From: Arthrobacter sp. PAMC25284
Lineage (GTDB): Bacteria; Actinomycetota; Actinomycetes; Actinomycetales; Micrococcaceae
NCBI RefSeq assembly: GCF_019443425.1
Contig: NZ_CP080382.1
Location: forward strand, 2,480,001-2,544,000
Length of the DNA stretch: 64,000 nt
Reading direction: 5' to 3'
Shown here: positions 1-8,996 of the stretch, piece after piece
Position numbering within the stretch: the first letter of the stretch is position 1
Layout: each line of letters starts with the position of its first letter
The notes under the pieces: generated by a model
Database searches by the model: none
What the model saw: only the letters and a program-made list of their open reading frames with translations
What the model was told of the DNA's origin: nothing
Position numbers and translations under genes: made by a program

Positions 1-1036
1 GAGCAGGACCAGGATGACGCCGCCGGCGGCGACAACGTAGCGGCTCTTGATCTTGGTAACAGCCACGAGGCCCACGTTCTGGGCGAACGCGCTCTGGGTG
101 AAGGAGCCGAAGACCGGTGCGAACATGCTCGACACCATGTCGGCGCGCAGGGCCCGCGGCGATACGCTTGGAATCAGTTTTGGTTCCGACGATTTCGCCG
201 ACAGCCAGAATATCGGCCATGGTCTCGGTCAGGATCACCAGGACCACAATGACCATGGAGATGATCGCTGCGATTTCAAAGGTCGGAGCTCCGAAGTGGA
301 ACGGCGTCGGGAAGGCTGCGATCGGGCCGTTGCCGACCTTGGAGAAATTGGCCATGCCGGTCACAATGGCAACAACGGTGCCGATCACGATTGCCAGCAG
401 GATGGAGAGCCGGGAGATGGTCGCACTGCCGACCTTGCTCAGGACGAGGACGGCAGCAAGAGTGATTGCGGCGAGGCCGATGTTGGCCATGCTGCCGTAA
501 TCCTCAGCTTTTCTGTTGCCACCCATGGCCCAGTTGGCGGCGACGGGCATCAGCGTCAGGCCGATGGTAGTGATCACGGTGCCCGTGACCACCGGCGGGA
601 AGAACCGGACGATCTTGGAGAAGACCGGGGCGATCAGCAGGCCGATGGCAGCCGAGGCGATGACGGCACCGAAGACTGACGGCAGGCCGCCGCCGCCGGT
701 GACGATTGCCACCATGGTGGCCACGCTGGCAAACGACACGCCCTGCACCAACGGGAGCTGTGACCCGAAGAACGGCAGTCCCAGGGTCTGCAGAAGCGTG
801 GCCAGTCCGCCCATGAAGAGCGCGGCGGCGATGAGGATGCCGGTGTCAGCGGGAGACAGTCCGGCCGCCTGGCCGACAATCAGCGGGACGGCGATAATTC
901 CGCCGTACATGGTCAGGACGTGCTGGAATCCGTAGGCGAAGGTGCTTCCAATGGGGAGCCGTTCGTCTTCGGGACGGGCAGGAGCCGTGCGGCCGCCGCT
1001 CGTCTTGGCGGCATTCTTGGCGTTTTTCATGTTCAT
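1..1036 (-). CDS. NCS2-family xanthine/uracil permease, 3' end outside window, frameshifted
   Basis: A polytopic inner-membrane nucleobase:cation symporter, probably importing xanthine or uric acid for the purine pathway. Read from the ATG at 1036 (a second ATG lies two codons in), it has a hydrophilic N-terminus, then the family start GFQHVLTMYGGIIAVPLIVG and many hydrophobic segments. It lies just downstream of uricase on the same strand, so it is likely co-transcribed. At 150-155 (GGG then CCC) there is one base too many: the original frame gives a nonsense tail, while dropping a base restores LRADMVSSMFAPVFGS and FTQSAFAQNVGLVAVT, both typical of NCS2 proteins. This is probably a sequencing error. 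The C-terminus lies beyond position 1. Substrate is inferred from the neighbour. Confidence 0.88.
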   Translation of the reverse strand, partial: MNMKNAKNAAKTSGGRTAPARPEDERLPIGSTFAYGFQHVLTMYGGIIAVPLIVGQAAGLSPADTGILIAAALFMGGLATLLQTLGLPFFGSQLPLVQGVSFASVATMVAIVTGGGGLPSVFGAVIASAAIGLLIAPVFSKIVRFFPPVVTGTVITTIGLTLMPVAANWAMGGNRKAEDYGSMANIGLAAITLAAVLVLSKVGSATISRLSILLAIVIGTVVAIVTGMANFSKVGNGPIAAFPTPFHFGAPTFEIAAIISMVIVVLVILTETMADILAVGEIVGTKTDSKRIAAGPARRHGVEHVRTGLRLLHPERVRPERGPRGCYQDQEPLRCRRRRRHPGPA

Positions 1037-1197
1037 GGCAGACTTTCTTGGTTCATGGCAGACGTCGTCGTCTGGCTAACAGGTGTCTGGCTAACTGGGT
1101 GCTGCGGATAAATCGGTGGCTCGGTTGAATCGTTGTTTCGGCCCTGCGGTGGCGCGGGCACTCGGGTTCCGGTGCCCGCGCCACACGATGTTTCAGC

Positions 1198-2106
1198 TCA
1201 GCAGAAGCCGGCGATTCCGGACCATGCGATGGCGGCCGGAGCAGATTCTTCGCGCTGGACTGTGGCCTCGATCAGGCCGTACGGCCGATCCGCGGCAAAG
1301 AAGACCTCGTTGGGGTTGTCGAGTCCGAAGGGTGAGAGATCCACCAGGAAGTGGTGCTTGTTCGGCATGGAGAACTTGATCTCGTCGATCTCGCTGTGTG
1401 CTTCCAGGACTTTCTTGCCCATGTCGAAGAGCGTTTGCTGCAGGGCATGGGAGTAGTTTTCGGTGAACCCCTCCAGGAGCAGGCCCTTGACGTCGTCGTA
1501 GCTCTTGTTGAAATCGAAGCTGCTGAAGTCCGTCCCGGTCTTGAAGCGCCAGCGCGCAGCCACATCGGTGGCGAGGATCCGGTCCGTGGTCTCCTGCAAC
1601 GTCGTGTACTTGTCCTTGGGGTAGCCGACGAAGCCTGACTGGGTGGTCTTGAGGACGGTCAGGTCACGGAGTCCGGAAACGAGGTGGCTGGTCTCACCGT
1701 CGCGGACGAGGACGGCGGTGCGGACTTCCTGGCCGTTGCGTACGAACGAGTGGTCGTGGGCGGCGCCGTGGGACTGGATCCGGTCCCAGCTGTAGGCTTC
1801 GGCTTCCCAGCGGCCGCCGGAGACCCAGTCGAAACTGGAGGTGAAGTGATCGCCCAGACGAAGCAGCAGGGCTTCCGGCGAGCCGATGCCCTCGCGGGCA
1901 AAGGCGTAGACGGTGTTCTTCTGGGTGTCGGTCGGTACAACGTGGGCGTTGTCCCCTTCCAGGTGCGCAGCGGAAAAATCGCCGCGGAGCTGTGAGGTGA
2001 CGTTGAGATCTTCGATTTCGTGCCGGTCAGAGTCCCGCGTGATCTTGACGACGCGGACTTCGGCCTTGCCGAACTGGTTTTCACCAAGGATGATCTTGCT
2101 GCTCAT
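1198..2106 (-). CDS. Urate oxidase (uricase)
   Basis: A cofactor-free oxidase turning urate into 5-hydroxyisourate, the first committed step of ureide formation. The 302-residue protein is tandem T-fold in type. It shows QFGKAEVR with the catalytic-lysine region, VVPTDTQKNTVYAFAR with the active-site threonine, LLLRLGDHF, KYTTLQETTDRILATDV and PNKHHFLVDLSPFG near the C-terminus. It closely resembles the well-known Arthrobacter globiformis enzyme as I remember it. The ATG at 2106 is chosen because GGAG sits 7 bases upstream; a TTG four codons earlier would overlap that site. Downstream pathway genes uraH and uraD are 30 kb away. The gene follows an attenuator-like leader, so expression is probably controlled after transcription starts. 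Confidence 0.97.
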   Translation of the reverse strand: MSSKIILGENQFGKAEVRVVKITRDSDRHEIEDLNVTSQLRGDFSAAHLEGDNAHVVPTDTQKNTVYAFAREGIGSPEALLLRLGDHFTSSFDWVSGGRWEAEAYSWDRIQSHGAAHDHSFVRNGQEVRTAVLVRDGETSHLVSGLRDLTVLKTTQSGFVGYPKDKYTTLQETTDRILATDVAARWRFKTGTDFSSFDFNKSYDDVKGLLLEGFTENYSHALQQTLFDMGKKVLEAHSEIDEIKFSMPNKHHFLVDLSPFGLDNPNEVFFAADRPYGLIEATVQREESAPAAIAWSGIAGFC

Positions 2107-2201
2107 GGTCTGCTCCAAACTTCCGTTATGTGAAAGAAATAATCCACACTGAAAAGAGGCGCGCTTTGGCTACGCCGTAATGGCTTGCTGTCGACCCAAA
2201 C

Positions 2202-2233
2202 AAAAAAGAGCCGACATCATTAGATGTCAGCTC
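2202..2233 (-). terminator. Intrinsic terminator in the uricase leader
   Basis: Stem arms 2233-2223 and 2218-2208 with a four-base loop, then six U residues. On the minus-strand RNA all 11 pairs form, one as a U-G wobble; on the plus strand that pair would be C-A. The hairpin is therefore meant for the uricase direction, although it lies about 100 bases before the start codon. Confidence 0.8.
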
Positions 2234-2340
2234 ATTACAACCCTGCCTGCTGCTCCCAGGTTTCGTGACTTGCACCACGATGTCCTTCAACAGTAGACGA
2301 CTTTTCCGGTGTTGTACATCACAATGCGGAAATGTATTTC
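2202..2340 (-). promoter_or_regulatory. Structured leader RNA of uricase, candidate riboswitch or attenuator
   Basis: On the minus strand the region ahead of uricase can form a closed multi-branch structure. UACAAC (2316-2311) pairs with GUUGUA (2241-2236), extended by CC (2309-2308) with GG (2243-2242). Inside are a hairpin UCGUG/CACGA (2280-2263) and a hairpin CCUG/CAGG (2260-2246). Immediately afterwards comes an intrinsic terminator. The terminator's GACAUC arm is duplicated inside the domain at 2284-2279, so its 3' partner GAUGUC could choose either copy. That is the usual logic of a transcription-terminating riboswitch. I do not recognise the aptamer as a known class. No folding software was run, and the transcription start is not established. 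Confidence 0.5.
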
Positions 2341-2342
2341 CG
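2317..2342. promoter_or_regulatory. Operator-like palindrome between uricase leader and small ORF
   Basis: CGGAAATGTATTTCCG (2327-2342) has perfect 7-base arms around GT. Overlapping it, CATCACAATGCGGAA (2317-2331) matches the right part of a motif found at other purine promoters in this window. Position at the 5' end of the uricase leader suits repressor binding. Confidence 0.5.
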
Positions 2343-2387
2343 AACCGGCGGGCGCGGCCTGTCCGCGGAGGCACTCAGCCCTCCCCC

Positions 2388-2416
2388 TTGACCCGCCGGA
2401 CCCGTGCCCGTAATCT
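2388..2416 (+). promoter_or_regulatory. Sigma-70-type promoter for the small ORF at 2466
   Basis: TTGACC (2388-2393), a 17-base spacer, and TAATCT (2411-2416). Both hexamers are near consensus and the spacing is ideal. Confidence 0.65.
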
Positions 2417-2437
2417 TTTCATAAAGCAAGATTATCT

Positions 2438-2452
2438 TTTCACTATACGGAA
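2438..2452. promoter_or_regulatory. Operator-like site TTTCACTATACGGAA
   Basis: Lies just downstream of the predicted start of transcription of the small ORF. It matches TTCCACAATACGGAA at 33604 in 13 of 15 positions. Confidence 0.45.
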
Positions 2453-2465
2453 ATTGGAGACCATC

Positions 2466-2663
2466 ATGTCACGTGAGACGGAACGGGAACCCGCCCGGAC
2501 GGAATCCGCGGCAGGGTCGACGGGGTCAGCACCGGATTTTTATTTTCCTGCCGGCGGTGGCACGGATCCGGATTTCTCCCCCCGCGCAGACCCGGACGCT
2601 ACTCCCGGGCGCTTTTCCCGCTGGCTGCACAGCCACCCGTTTGCGGGCCGGCGCACGCACTGA
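2466..2663 (+). CDS. Small protein of unknown function (65 aa)
   Basis: Not recognised. The protein is hydrophilic, rich in Pro, Arg, Gly and Asp, with an acidic middle (GTDPDFSPRADPDATPG) and a basic, aromatic end (RFSRWLHSHPFAGRRTH). It has no signal peptide or membrane segment. Support for a real gene: GGAGA 5 bases before the ATG, GC-rich third codon positions, and a near-consensus promoter 50 bases upstream with an operator-like site in between. It is divergent from uricase and sits under what appears to be the same regulator, so a link to purine use is plausible. No function can be assigned. Confidence 0.5.
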   Translation: MSRETEREPARTESAAGSTGSAPDFYFPAGGGTDPDFSPRADPDATPGRFSRWLHSHPFAGRRTH

Positions 2664-2759
2664 CCCTGCGGGCGCCCGCCGCGGGCGCAGCACAACGAGG
2701 CACGACACGTTTGTCCGCTTCGCCGCACTGCGCCGCGCCCGGCGCCCCTCCCCTGCCCT

Positions 2760-3656
2760 TTAGCGCAGTACCACTGTCCGGTTGCCGTGCAGGAATACCC
2801 TGTCCTCACAGTGCCAGCGGACGGCGTTGCTGAGCGCTTTGCACTCGGTATCGCGCCCGGCCGCGACAAGGTCGTCGGGTCCGTAGGTGTGGTCGACCTC
2901 CACTACCTGCTGCGCAATGATGGGCCCTTCATCCAGCTCTGCGTTGACGTAGTGTGCCGTGGCCCCCACGGTCTTGACGCCGCGGGCGTAGGCCTGGTGG
3001 TAGGGCTTGGCGCCTTTGAAGCTGGGCAGGAACGAGTGATGGATATTGATGGCGCGGCCGTCCAGCCGGCGGGTGAGGTTGTCGCTGAGGACCTGCATGT
3101 AGCGGGCCAGGACCACCAGTTCGACGTCGAACCGGTCAATCAGGCCCAGGAGTTCTTCCTCCGCGGCTGCCTTGGTGTCTGCGGTCACGGGCACGTGGAA
3201 GAAGGGGATGCGGTGCCATTCGACAATCCCGCGGTGGTCGGGATGGTTTGAGACGACGCCCACGATCTCGACCGGCAGTTCTCCGATCCGGGCACGGAAA
3301 AGGAGATCGTTGAGGCAGTGCTCGAATTTGGACACCATGATCAGGATCCGCCGCTTGGCTCCGTGGGGGTGCAGCTGCCAGCGCATATCGAACTTTTCGG
3401 CAATAGGCGCGAAAGCCTCCCGCAACGACTCCGTTTTGGTCTCTTCCCCTGCGGATTCACAGTGAATCCGCATAAAGAACCGGCGGTCCAGTTGGGAATC
3501 GAATTGTTTGCTCTCAACGATGTCGCAGCCGTGTTCCAACAGGAACCCTGAGACGGCGTGGACGATGCCCGGTACTTCGGGGCAGTCCAGGGTCAGGACA
3601 TGCGCAACCGTCATCTCGGGGTGCTCTGCGGGCACTTCAGTTTGATGTGCAGTCAT
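2760..3656 (-). CDS. purU: Formyltetrahydrofolate deformylase
   Basis: Hydrolyses 10-formyl-THF to THF and formate, resetting the folate pool when demethylation overloads it with C1 units. The 298 residues comprise an N-terminal ACT domain (about 15-95, starting VLTLDCPEVPGIVHAVSGFL) and a formyltransferase fold. The fold carries INIHHSFLPSFKGAKPYHQAY (catalytic His) and ELDEGPIIAQQ (catalytic Asp). The start is 3 bases after the sdaA stop, so it is the last gene of the glyA-sox-sdaA operon. Sarcosine oxidase produces methylene-THF, which explains the need for this enzyme here. Confidence 0.96.
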   Translation of the reverse strand: MTAHQTEVPAEHPEMTVAHVLTLDCPEVPGIVHAVSGFLLEHGCDIVESKQFDSQLDRRFFMRIHCESAGEETKTESLREAFAPIAEKFDMRWQLHPHGAKRRILIMVSKFEHCLNDLLFRARIGELPVEIVGVVSNHPDHRGIVEWHRIPFFHVPVTADTKAAAEEELLGLIDRFDVELVVLARYMQVLSDNLTRRLDGRAINIHHSFLPSFKGAKPYHQAYARGVKTVGATAHYVNAELDEGPIIAQQVVEVDHTYGPDDLVAAGRDTECKALSNAVRWHCEDRVFLHGNRTVVLR

Positions 3657-3659
3657 GGT

Positions 3660-5077
3660 TCAGCACTCGATCACATTCACGGCGAGGCCCCCTCGGGACG
3701 TCTCCTTGTATTTGGTTTTCATATCCGCTCCTGTCTCGCGCATGGTCTTGATCGCCTTGTCCAGCGACACCTTGTGGCTGCCGTTTCCGTGCAGCGACAG
3801 CCTCGCGGCATTGATGGCTTTCACGCTGGCTATGGCATTGCGTTCGATGCAAGGAATCTGCACCAGGCCTCCGACGGGGTCGCAGGTCAGGCCAAGGTTG
3901 TGTTCGATTCCCACTTCTGCGGCGTTTTCAACTTGTTCGGCGGTGCCACCGAGCACTTCACAGAGCCCTGCGGCGGCCATCGAACACGCGGACCCGACTT
4001 CCCCCTGGCAGCCGACCTCAGCGCCCGAAATGGAGGCGTTGAGCTTGAACAGGATGCCGACGGCGGCCGCGGCCAGCAGGAACCGGACCACTCCGTCGTC
4101 GTTGGCGCCGGGAACGAACTTGACGTAGTAGTGCAGAACTGCCGGGACGATGCCGGCAGCGCCGTTGGTTGGGGCCGTCACGATCCGTCCGCCGGCGGCG
4201 TTTTCCTCGTTCACGGCCAGGGCAAACAGGTTCACCCAGTCCATGGCCAGTAGCGGGTCAGCAGGAATCTCGACCAGGTCAGCGCTCTGCGCCGCCGCAT
4301 CCGCGCTGGCGGCGGAGGCTGCCAGCGTGCGGAACAGGGCCGGGGGCCCCGCCGGGGGACGTTAAGTCCACCCGGCAGGATCCCTTCGGCGGCGCAGCCG
4401 TTCTCTACGCATTGGCGCATGACGGCCCAGAGTGCGAGCAGCTTCTCGCGGGTTTCCGCCTCGCTGCGCCATACCCCCTCATTGGCGAGCATCACATCGG
4501 AAATGGACATGCCCTCCCGGGCGCAAATCCCGAGGAGTTCATCAGCGGTAGTGAACGGGTACGGCAGGACCGTGTCATCGGCCACCACCCGGTCCGAGGC
4601 GTCCGCGTCTCCGTCGACGACGAATCCGCCGCCGATCGAGTAGTAGCTTTTTTCCCCGAGCACGGCGCCGGTGTGGTCCAGCGCCCTGAACGTCATGCCG
4701 TTCGGGTGGGCCGGAAGCGACTTGCGGCGGTGCAGGACCACGTCCTCGTCCCAGTTGAAGTCCACCCGGTGGTCCCCGCCGATCCGCAGTTCGGCGTTAA
4801 GGGCCGCGGCCGCCACCTGGTCGTCAGCCGATGTCGTGTCCACTGTTTCCGGGTCCAGGCCCTGGAGTCCCAGAACCACGGCCTTGTCGGAGCCATGCCC
4901 CCGGCCGGTCGCGCCGAGGGATCCGAACAGTTCGGCCTGCACCCGCGTTGTTGCACTCAGCTGCCCGCGGGATCTCAGCCCGTCAGCAAAGAGCTTTGCT
5001 GCCCGCATCGGGCCGACCGTGTGTGAGGACGACGGCCCAATGCCAACTGAGAACAGGTCCAGGACGCTGAGCGCCAT
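3660..5077 (-). CDS. sdaA: L-serine dehydratase, single chain, frameshifted
   Basis: An Fe-S enzyme deaminating L-serine to pyruvate and ammonia. The N-terminal part has [22 protein letters not shown]; the C-terminal part has [23 protein letters not shown] and the cysteine-bearing [17 protein letters not shown]. As read, the two halves lie in different frames, joined across GGGGG (4342-4346) and CCCC (4347-4350). Removing one base from each run gives [16 protein letters not shown] and a 471-residue protein, the normal single-chain length, so two overcalled bases are likely. The ATG overlaps the soxG stop by one base (TGATG). Within the operon it drains serine made by GlyA to pyruvate. Confidence 0.9.
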
Positions 5078-5712
5078 CAGTGAACCTCGGGGGAAGCGAA
5101 CTCCCGCATGGCGTCCAGGAGCCACCTGCCCAGGAAGTCCGCGAAGGAGGCACGCGGGAAGAGTCTGAAGCTCTCCTCGCCTGTCTTCAGGAGCATCACC
5201 GGGATACCGCCGACTTCCGTGGCCAGGGCGCGCTCCGCCAAAAACGTGCGGGGGTGCAGATCAAGTGAGCAGCCCTTTTCCAGCACGGCCCGGGCACGCG
5301 GTCCGGAGAGTTCAAACGTCGTGCGGTTGGCGGAAAGGTCCACGACCTGGCCTTCGCTGTCCGCCACGGCACCTACGAGTGACTGGATGAGGTCCCCGCC
5401 GAGGGAATCATGGGCACCTTCCGGCGCCGTGACGAGGAATTCCGTGGGACCGAGCCAAAGGACGCGGATGCTGTCCCCAGCGACGGTTTCTCCACTGTGC
5501 CCGGGCAACCCGCCGGTGACTGACCCAATCCGGCTGCCGGCGTCGGAGTCCGGATCGACCCGGATCCCCACCATCGTCTGGAACGGGCACTCCTTCAGCG
5601 TCACACTTCCGGAAATGGAGCCTCCGGCCATGGCACCAGCGAGGTGTGATGCTGGGCTGCGGCGGACTTCCCGGAGTCCATTGATATCTTCAAGAGCTGC
5701 TGTATCAGCCAT
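5077..5712 (-). CDS. soxG: Sarcosine oxidase gamma subunit
   Basis: A 211-residue subunit of heterotetrameric sarcosine oxidase; the family has a GcvT-like fold and is needed for assembly. Recognisable parts are [17 protein letters not shown] text (here [17 protein letters not shown]), [32 protein letters not shown] and a C-terminal [20 protein letters not shown]. It overlaps soxA by 8 bases and sdaA by 1 base. The order soxB-soxD-soxA-soxG is the classical one. Confidence 0.94.
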   Translation of the reverse strand: MADTAALEDINGLREVRRSPASHLAGAMAGGSISGSVTLKECPFQTMVGIRVDPDSDAGSRIGSVTGGLPGHSGETVAGDSIRVLWLGPTEFLVTAPEGAHDSLGGDLIQSLVGAVADSEGQVVDLSANRTTFELSGPRARAVLEKGCSLDLHPRTFLAERALATEVGGIPVMLLKTGEESFRLFPRASFADFLGRWLLDAMREFASPEVH

Positions 5713-8656
5713 CTTTACGGGTCCCTTCAGCGTCGAAAAGTACGGTTTCAGCCACCACTACATCAACCAGCTGGTCGCCGGCGGCGGCCACGAGGGTCTC
5801 ACCGATGCGGTTGCGGCCATTCTTGATCAGGGCCAGGGCGAATGACCGGCCCAGGGCCGCGCTGTGGTAGCTCGAGGTTACGAAGCCCTCCATGGGTACG
5901 GGACCGTAGGCGGGGTTGACGGTGATGCCATTTTCCACCAGTTGAGTGCCTTCGGGCAGCCTGATCGTCCCATCGACCGGCAGGACGCTGACCAGGTGTT
6001 TCCGGTCCGTGCGGCCGGCGTCCTTGCGGGTGTAGGACCGCTTCCCGATGAAGTCCTTGGCCTTGGAGACCACCCATTCCATTCCGGCGTCCTGCGGGGT
6101 GACGGTGCCGTCGGTGTCTTGTCCGACGATCGGGTACCCTTTTTCGGCGCGAAGGACGTGCATGGTTTCGGTGCCGTACGGAGTGATATTGAATTCCGCG
6201 CCGGCGGCCGCCACGGCCTCCCAGGTGTTAAGCCCGTACCAGGCCGGGATGTTGATCTCGTAGGCCAGCTCACCGGAGAACGAAATCCGGCAGATCCTGG
6301 CCCGGACGCCGGACGCCAAGGTCGTTTCCTTGAAGGTCATGAACGGGAAGGCTTCCGCCTCCAGCCCGCCCTCTGCCGCCAGTTGGGGTGCCAGCTTGGC
6401 CACCACCGCGCGGGACTTCGGACCGACCACCGCAATCGTGGACCATTGCTCCGTAACGGAGGTGCAGTGAACGTCCAGCTCCGGCCATTCGGTCTGCAGC
6501 CATTCCTCCAGCCAGTCCAGCACCTTGGCTGCGCCGCCGGTGGTGGTGGTCATGAAGAACCTGTCCTCGTCCAGGCGCAGCGTCACACCGTCGTCGAAGA
6601 TCATCCCGTCCGGGGTGCACATCACGCCGTAGCGGGCGGAGCCCGGCGCCAGTTTCTTGAACGCGTTGGTGTAGATGCGGTTCAGGAATTCACCGGCGTC
6701 CTTGCCACGGATCTCGATCTTGCCCAGGGTGGTCGCGTCCATAAAGCCCACGGATTCACGCACCGCGGCGCACTCGCGCAGCACTGCCTCGTCCATGTCT
6801 TCCCCGTCCTGGGGGTAGTACCAGGGCCGCTTCCACTGCCCGACATCCTCGAAGAGAGCCCCGCGGGAGACATGCCAGGGATGGATGGACGTGAGGCGGG
6901 CAGGATCGAAGAGCTCCCCGCGCTGGCGGCCGGCCAGGGCCGAGAAAGCCACCGGCGTGAACGGTGCCCGGTACGCGGTGGTGCCGATGTCGCCAATGCT
7001 GGGTGCGCCACCGGCGGACTCTCCACTGCCTTGCTTCAGGGCCGCGGCGATCACGCCGATCGCGTTCACTCCGGACGTCTTGCCCTGGTCATTGGCGGTG
7101 CTGATCGAGGTGTAGCGCTTGACGTGTTCCACCGAGCGCATGCCGGCGCCGGTGGAACGCAGGACATCGGCCACGGACTGGTCGCGCTGGAAATCAACAA
7201 AGTGGTGGTGCCACTCCGCCGGGCCGCCCTCTTCCCCCGGTACGAGCCAGAGCTGGCGGGTCGGGGCCGAGGCGCGCGGCGCCGCCGGCGTTGACGGCTC
7301 GACGTCGGATTCGAACCCGACGGCAATGGCCGCCGCGGCACCAGCGGAAATGCCTTCTGCCAGGCAGTCGGCAAGTTCGTAGCTGCCGCGGCCTGACCCG
7401 GCCACCTGCTGGTTCGGGACCACACTGTTGGGCACAAACGCTGCCAGGTCCTCGTCCCAGCGCAGCTTGCCCTGCCGCTGGGAGTGCAGGTGGACCACCG
7501 GGGACCAGCCGCCCGAGACGGCCAACAGATCGCAGGAGAGCTGTTCAACGCCGGAGGTGAGCTCGCCGGCGTCGTTGATGCTCCGCACGGTAACGCCGGA
7601 CAGCTGCTCCTCGCCCGAGGTGTTGGCGACGGCACTGCCGATCAGCACCCGGGTGCCGGCAGCGGCGGCTGCGGCGGCTGTTTCGCTCAATTGCGGACGG
7701 GCGTCCACAACGGCTTCGACCTTGATGCCCGCGGCGAGGAGGTCGGCCGCGAGGGTGTAGGCGCTGTCGTTCGTGGTGCTGATGACCACCCGGGAACCGG
7801 CGGCGACGGCGTAGCGGTTCAGGTAGCTGCGGACCGCGGAGGCCAGCATGATGCCGGGACGGTCGTTATTTTCGAAGACCAGCGGGCGTTCGTGCGCGCC
7901 GGGGGCCAGGATGACCTGCGCGGCGCGGATGTGCCAGATCCGCTGTCGGGACACCCCGGGCGCGGCCGGGCTCAGGAGATGGTCCGTACGGTTCTGCGCC
8001 GCGATGACGTAGTTCGAATCGTAGGATCCGAAAGCCGATGTGCGGTTCAGGACCGTGCATTCTTCCGCGGAGATCAGCTCGGCTTCAACATCAGCCACCC
8101 ATTCCAGCGCGGGTTTGCCTTCGATCGGCTCACTCCGGGCGGGGTCGGTGGATGCCGAGAGCAACGTGCCGCCGAGTTCGGGCTGGTCGTCGATGAGGAT
8201 GACCCGGGCCCCCGTCCGGACGGCCTCACGCGCTGCGGCCAGGCCGGCCGGGCCGCCGCCGATGACCAGGACATCGGTGTGGACGTACTTCTTGTCATAC
8301 TCGGCCTGGTCCTCATTCGGGTCCAGTTTGCCAAGCCCGTTCAGCAGCTCGGCGCTGAGCCCGTCAACGAGCGAGACCGTGGTGGCGGGCAGCATGGACT
8401 CGGCCACGTGCCCGGGGAAGCGCGGGGCCACCTTGACCAGGGCATTGGGTTCCTCGACTCCGGCGGCCATGATGCCGCGGGGACGGTCCTCATAGAGCGA
8501 ATTGCCGGCCCTGAGCTGGCCATTGGCCAGCAGTGCCGAGGCGAGGGTGTCCCCGGGGTGGCCGGTGAACTCACGGCCGTCCATGGTGAAGCGCCAAGTG
8601 ACGCTCCGGTCGATGCGTCCGCCGGTAGCAAGGCGCGCGGGTTCCTGAGCGGTCAT
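5705..8656 (-). CDS. soxA: Sarcosine oxidase alpha subunit
   Basis: The 983-residue subunit that channels the methyl group of sarcosine to THF and holds the NAD site. Order: a ferredoxin-like N-terminal domain (about 20-110, [20 protein letters not shown]), a dinucleotide-binding domain with [15 protein letters not shown] around residue 133, a second nucleotide-binding region, and a C-terminal GcvT-type folate domain (about 600-983, ending in a barrel with [20 protein letters not shown]). Length and order are normal for the heterotetrameric enzyme. The start overlaps the soxD stop as ATGA, so translation is coupled. Confidence 0.97.
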   Translation of the reverse strand: MTAQEPARLATGGRIDRSVTWRFTMDGREFTGHPGDTLASALLANGQLRAGNSLYEDRPRGIMAAGVEEPNALVKVAPRFPGHVAESMLPATTVSLVDGLSAELLNGLGKLDPNEDQAEYDKKYVHTDVLVIGGGPAGLAAAREAVRTGARVILIDDQPELGGTLLSASTDPARSEPIEGKPALEWVADVEAELISAEECTVLNRTSAFGSYDSNYVIAAQNRTDHLLSPAAPGVSRQRIWHIRAAQVILAPGAHERPLVFENNDRPGIMLASAVRSYLNRYAVAAGSRVVISTTNDSAYTLAADLLAAGIKVEAVVDARPQLSETAAAAAAAGTRVLIGSAVANTSGEEQLSGVTVRSINDAGELTSGVEQLSCDLLAVSGGWSPVVHLHSQRQGKLRWDEDLAAFVPNSVVPNQQVAGSGRGSYELADCLAEGISAGAAAAIAVGFESDVEPSTPAAPRASAPTRQLWLVPGEEGGPAEWHHHFVDFQRDQSVADVLRSTGAGMRSVEHVKRYTSISTANDQGKTSGVNAIGVIAAALKQGSGESAGGAPSIGDIGTTAYRAPFTPVAFSALAGRQRGELFDPARLTSIHPWHVSRGALFEDVGQWKRPWYYPQDGEDMDEAVLRECAAVRESVGFMDATTLGKIEIRGKDAGEFLNRIYTNAFKKLAPGSARYGVMCTPDGMIFDDGVTLRLDEDRFFMTTTTGGAAKVLDWLEEWLQTEWPELDVHCTSVTEQWSTIAVVGPKSRAVVAKLAPQLAAEGGLEAEAFPFMTFKETTLASGVRARICRISFSGELAYEINIPAWYGLNTWEAVAAAGAEFNITPYGTETMHVLRAEKGYPIVGQDTDGTVTPQDAGMEWVVSKAKDFIGKRSYTRKDAGRTDRKHLVSVLPVDGTIRLPEGTQLVENGITVNPAYGPVPMEGFVTSSYHSAALGRSFALALIKNGRNRIGETLVAAAGDQLVDVVVAETVLFDAEGTRKDG

Positions 8657-8982
8657 TTGGATGCTCCTTCCGGGGAAATGGGGCTGGGAACTATGGGGGC
8701 CGTGGGTCCCGTGGCCGGGCGAAGCTGACCCATCGGGTAGACGGCCTGGATATCGTAGGTGACGGTGTCGCGGAGCATGTTAAACCATTGGCGGCAGCCG
8801 GTGCTGTGCAGCCAGCGTTCGGCGAAGGCACCCTTGGTGTTGTCGCGGTAGAACAGGTATTCGGCCCATTCACGGTCGGTTAGCTCAGCCGGGTTTTCGG
8901 GGTAGGCCACGTGGGCCTGGCCGCCGTAGTGGTATTCGGTTTCGTCCCGGGGTCCGCAGTTGGGGCAGGGGATCAGAAGCAT
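8653..8982 (-). CDS. soxD: Sarcosine oxidase delta subunit
   Basis: A 109-residue zinc-binding subunit of heterotetrameric sarcosine oxidase. It starts [21 protein letters not shown] with the metal-binding CPNCG, followed by the family signature [27 protein letters not shown]. The C-terminal 20 residues are Pro-rich and probably disordered. It lies 14 bases after soxB and overlaps soxA by 4 bases. Confidence 0.95.
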   Translation of the reverse strand: MLLIPCPNCGPRDETEYHYGGQAHVAYPENPAELTDREWAEYLFYRDNTKGAFAERWLHSTGCRQWFNMLRDTVTYDIQAVYPMGQLRPATGPTAPIVPSPISPEGASK

Positions 8983-8996
8983 GTCCTTACCTCTTT

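Noticed and set aside
47..679. Long plus-strand open frames opposite the permease gene.
   Set aside because: Compositional shadows of the minus-strand permease; low-complexity Asp/Gly-rich text unlike any protein.
2202..2280. Resemblance of GGAGCAGCA in the uricase leader to the core of the signal recognition particle RNA.
   Set aside because: The GGAA tetraloop and the rest of the conserved internal loop are missing, and the location is wrong for that RNA.
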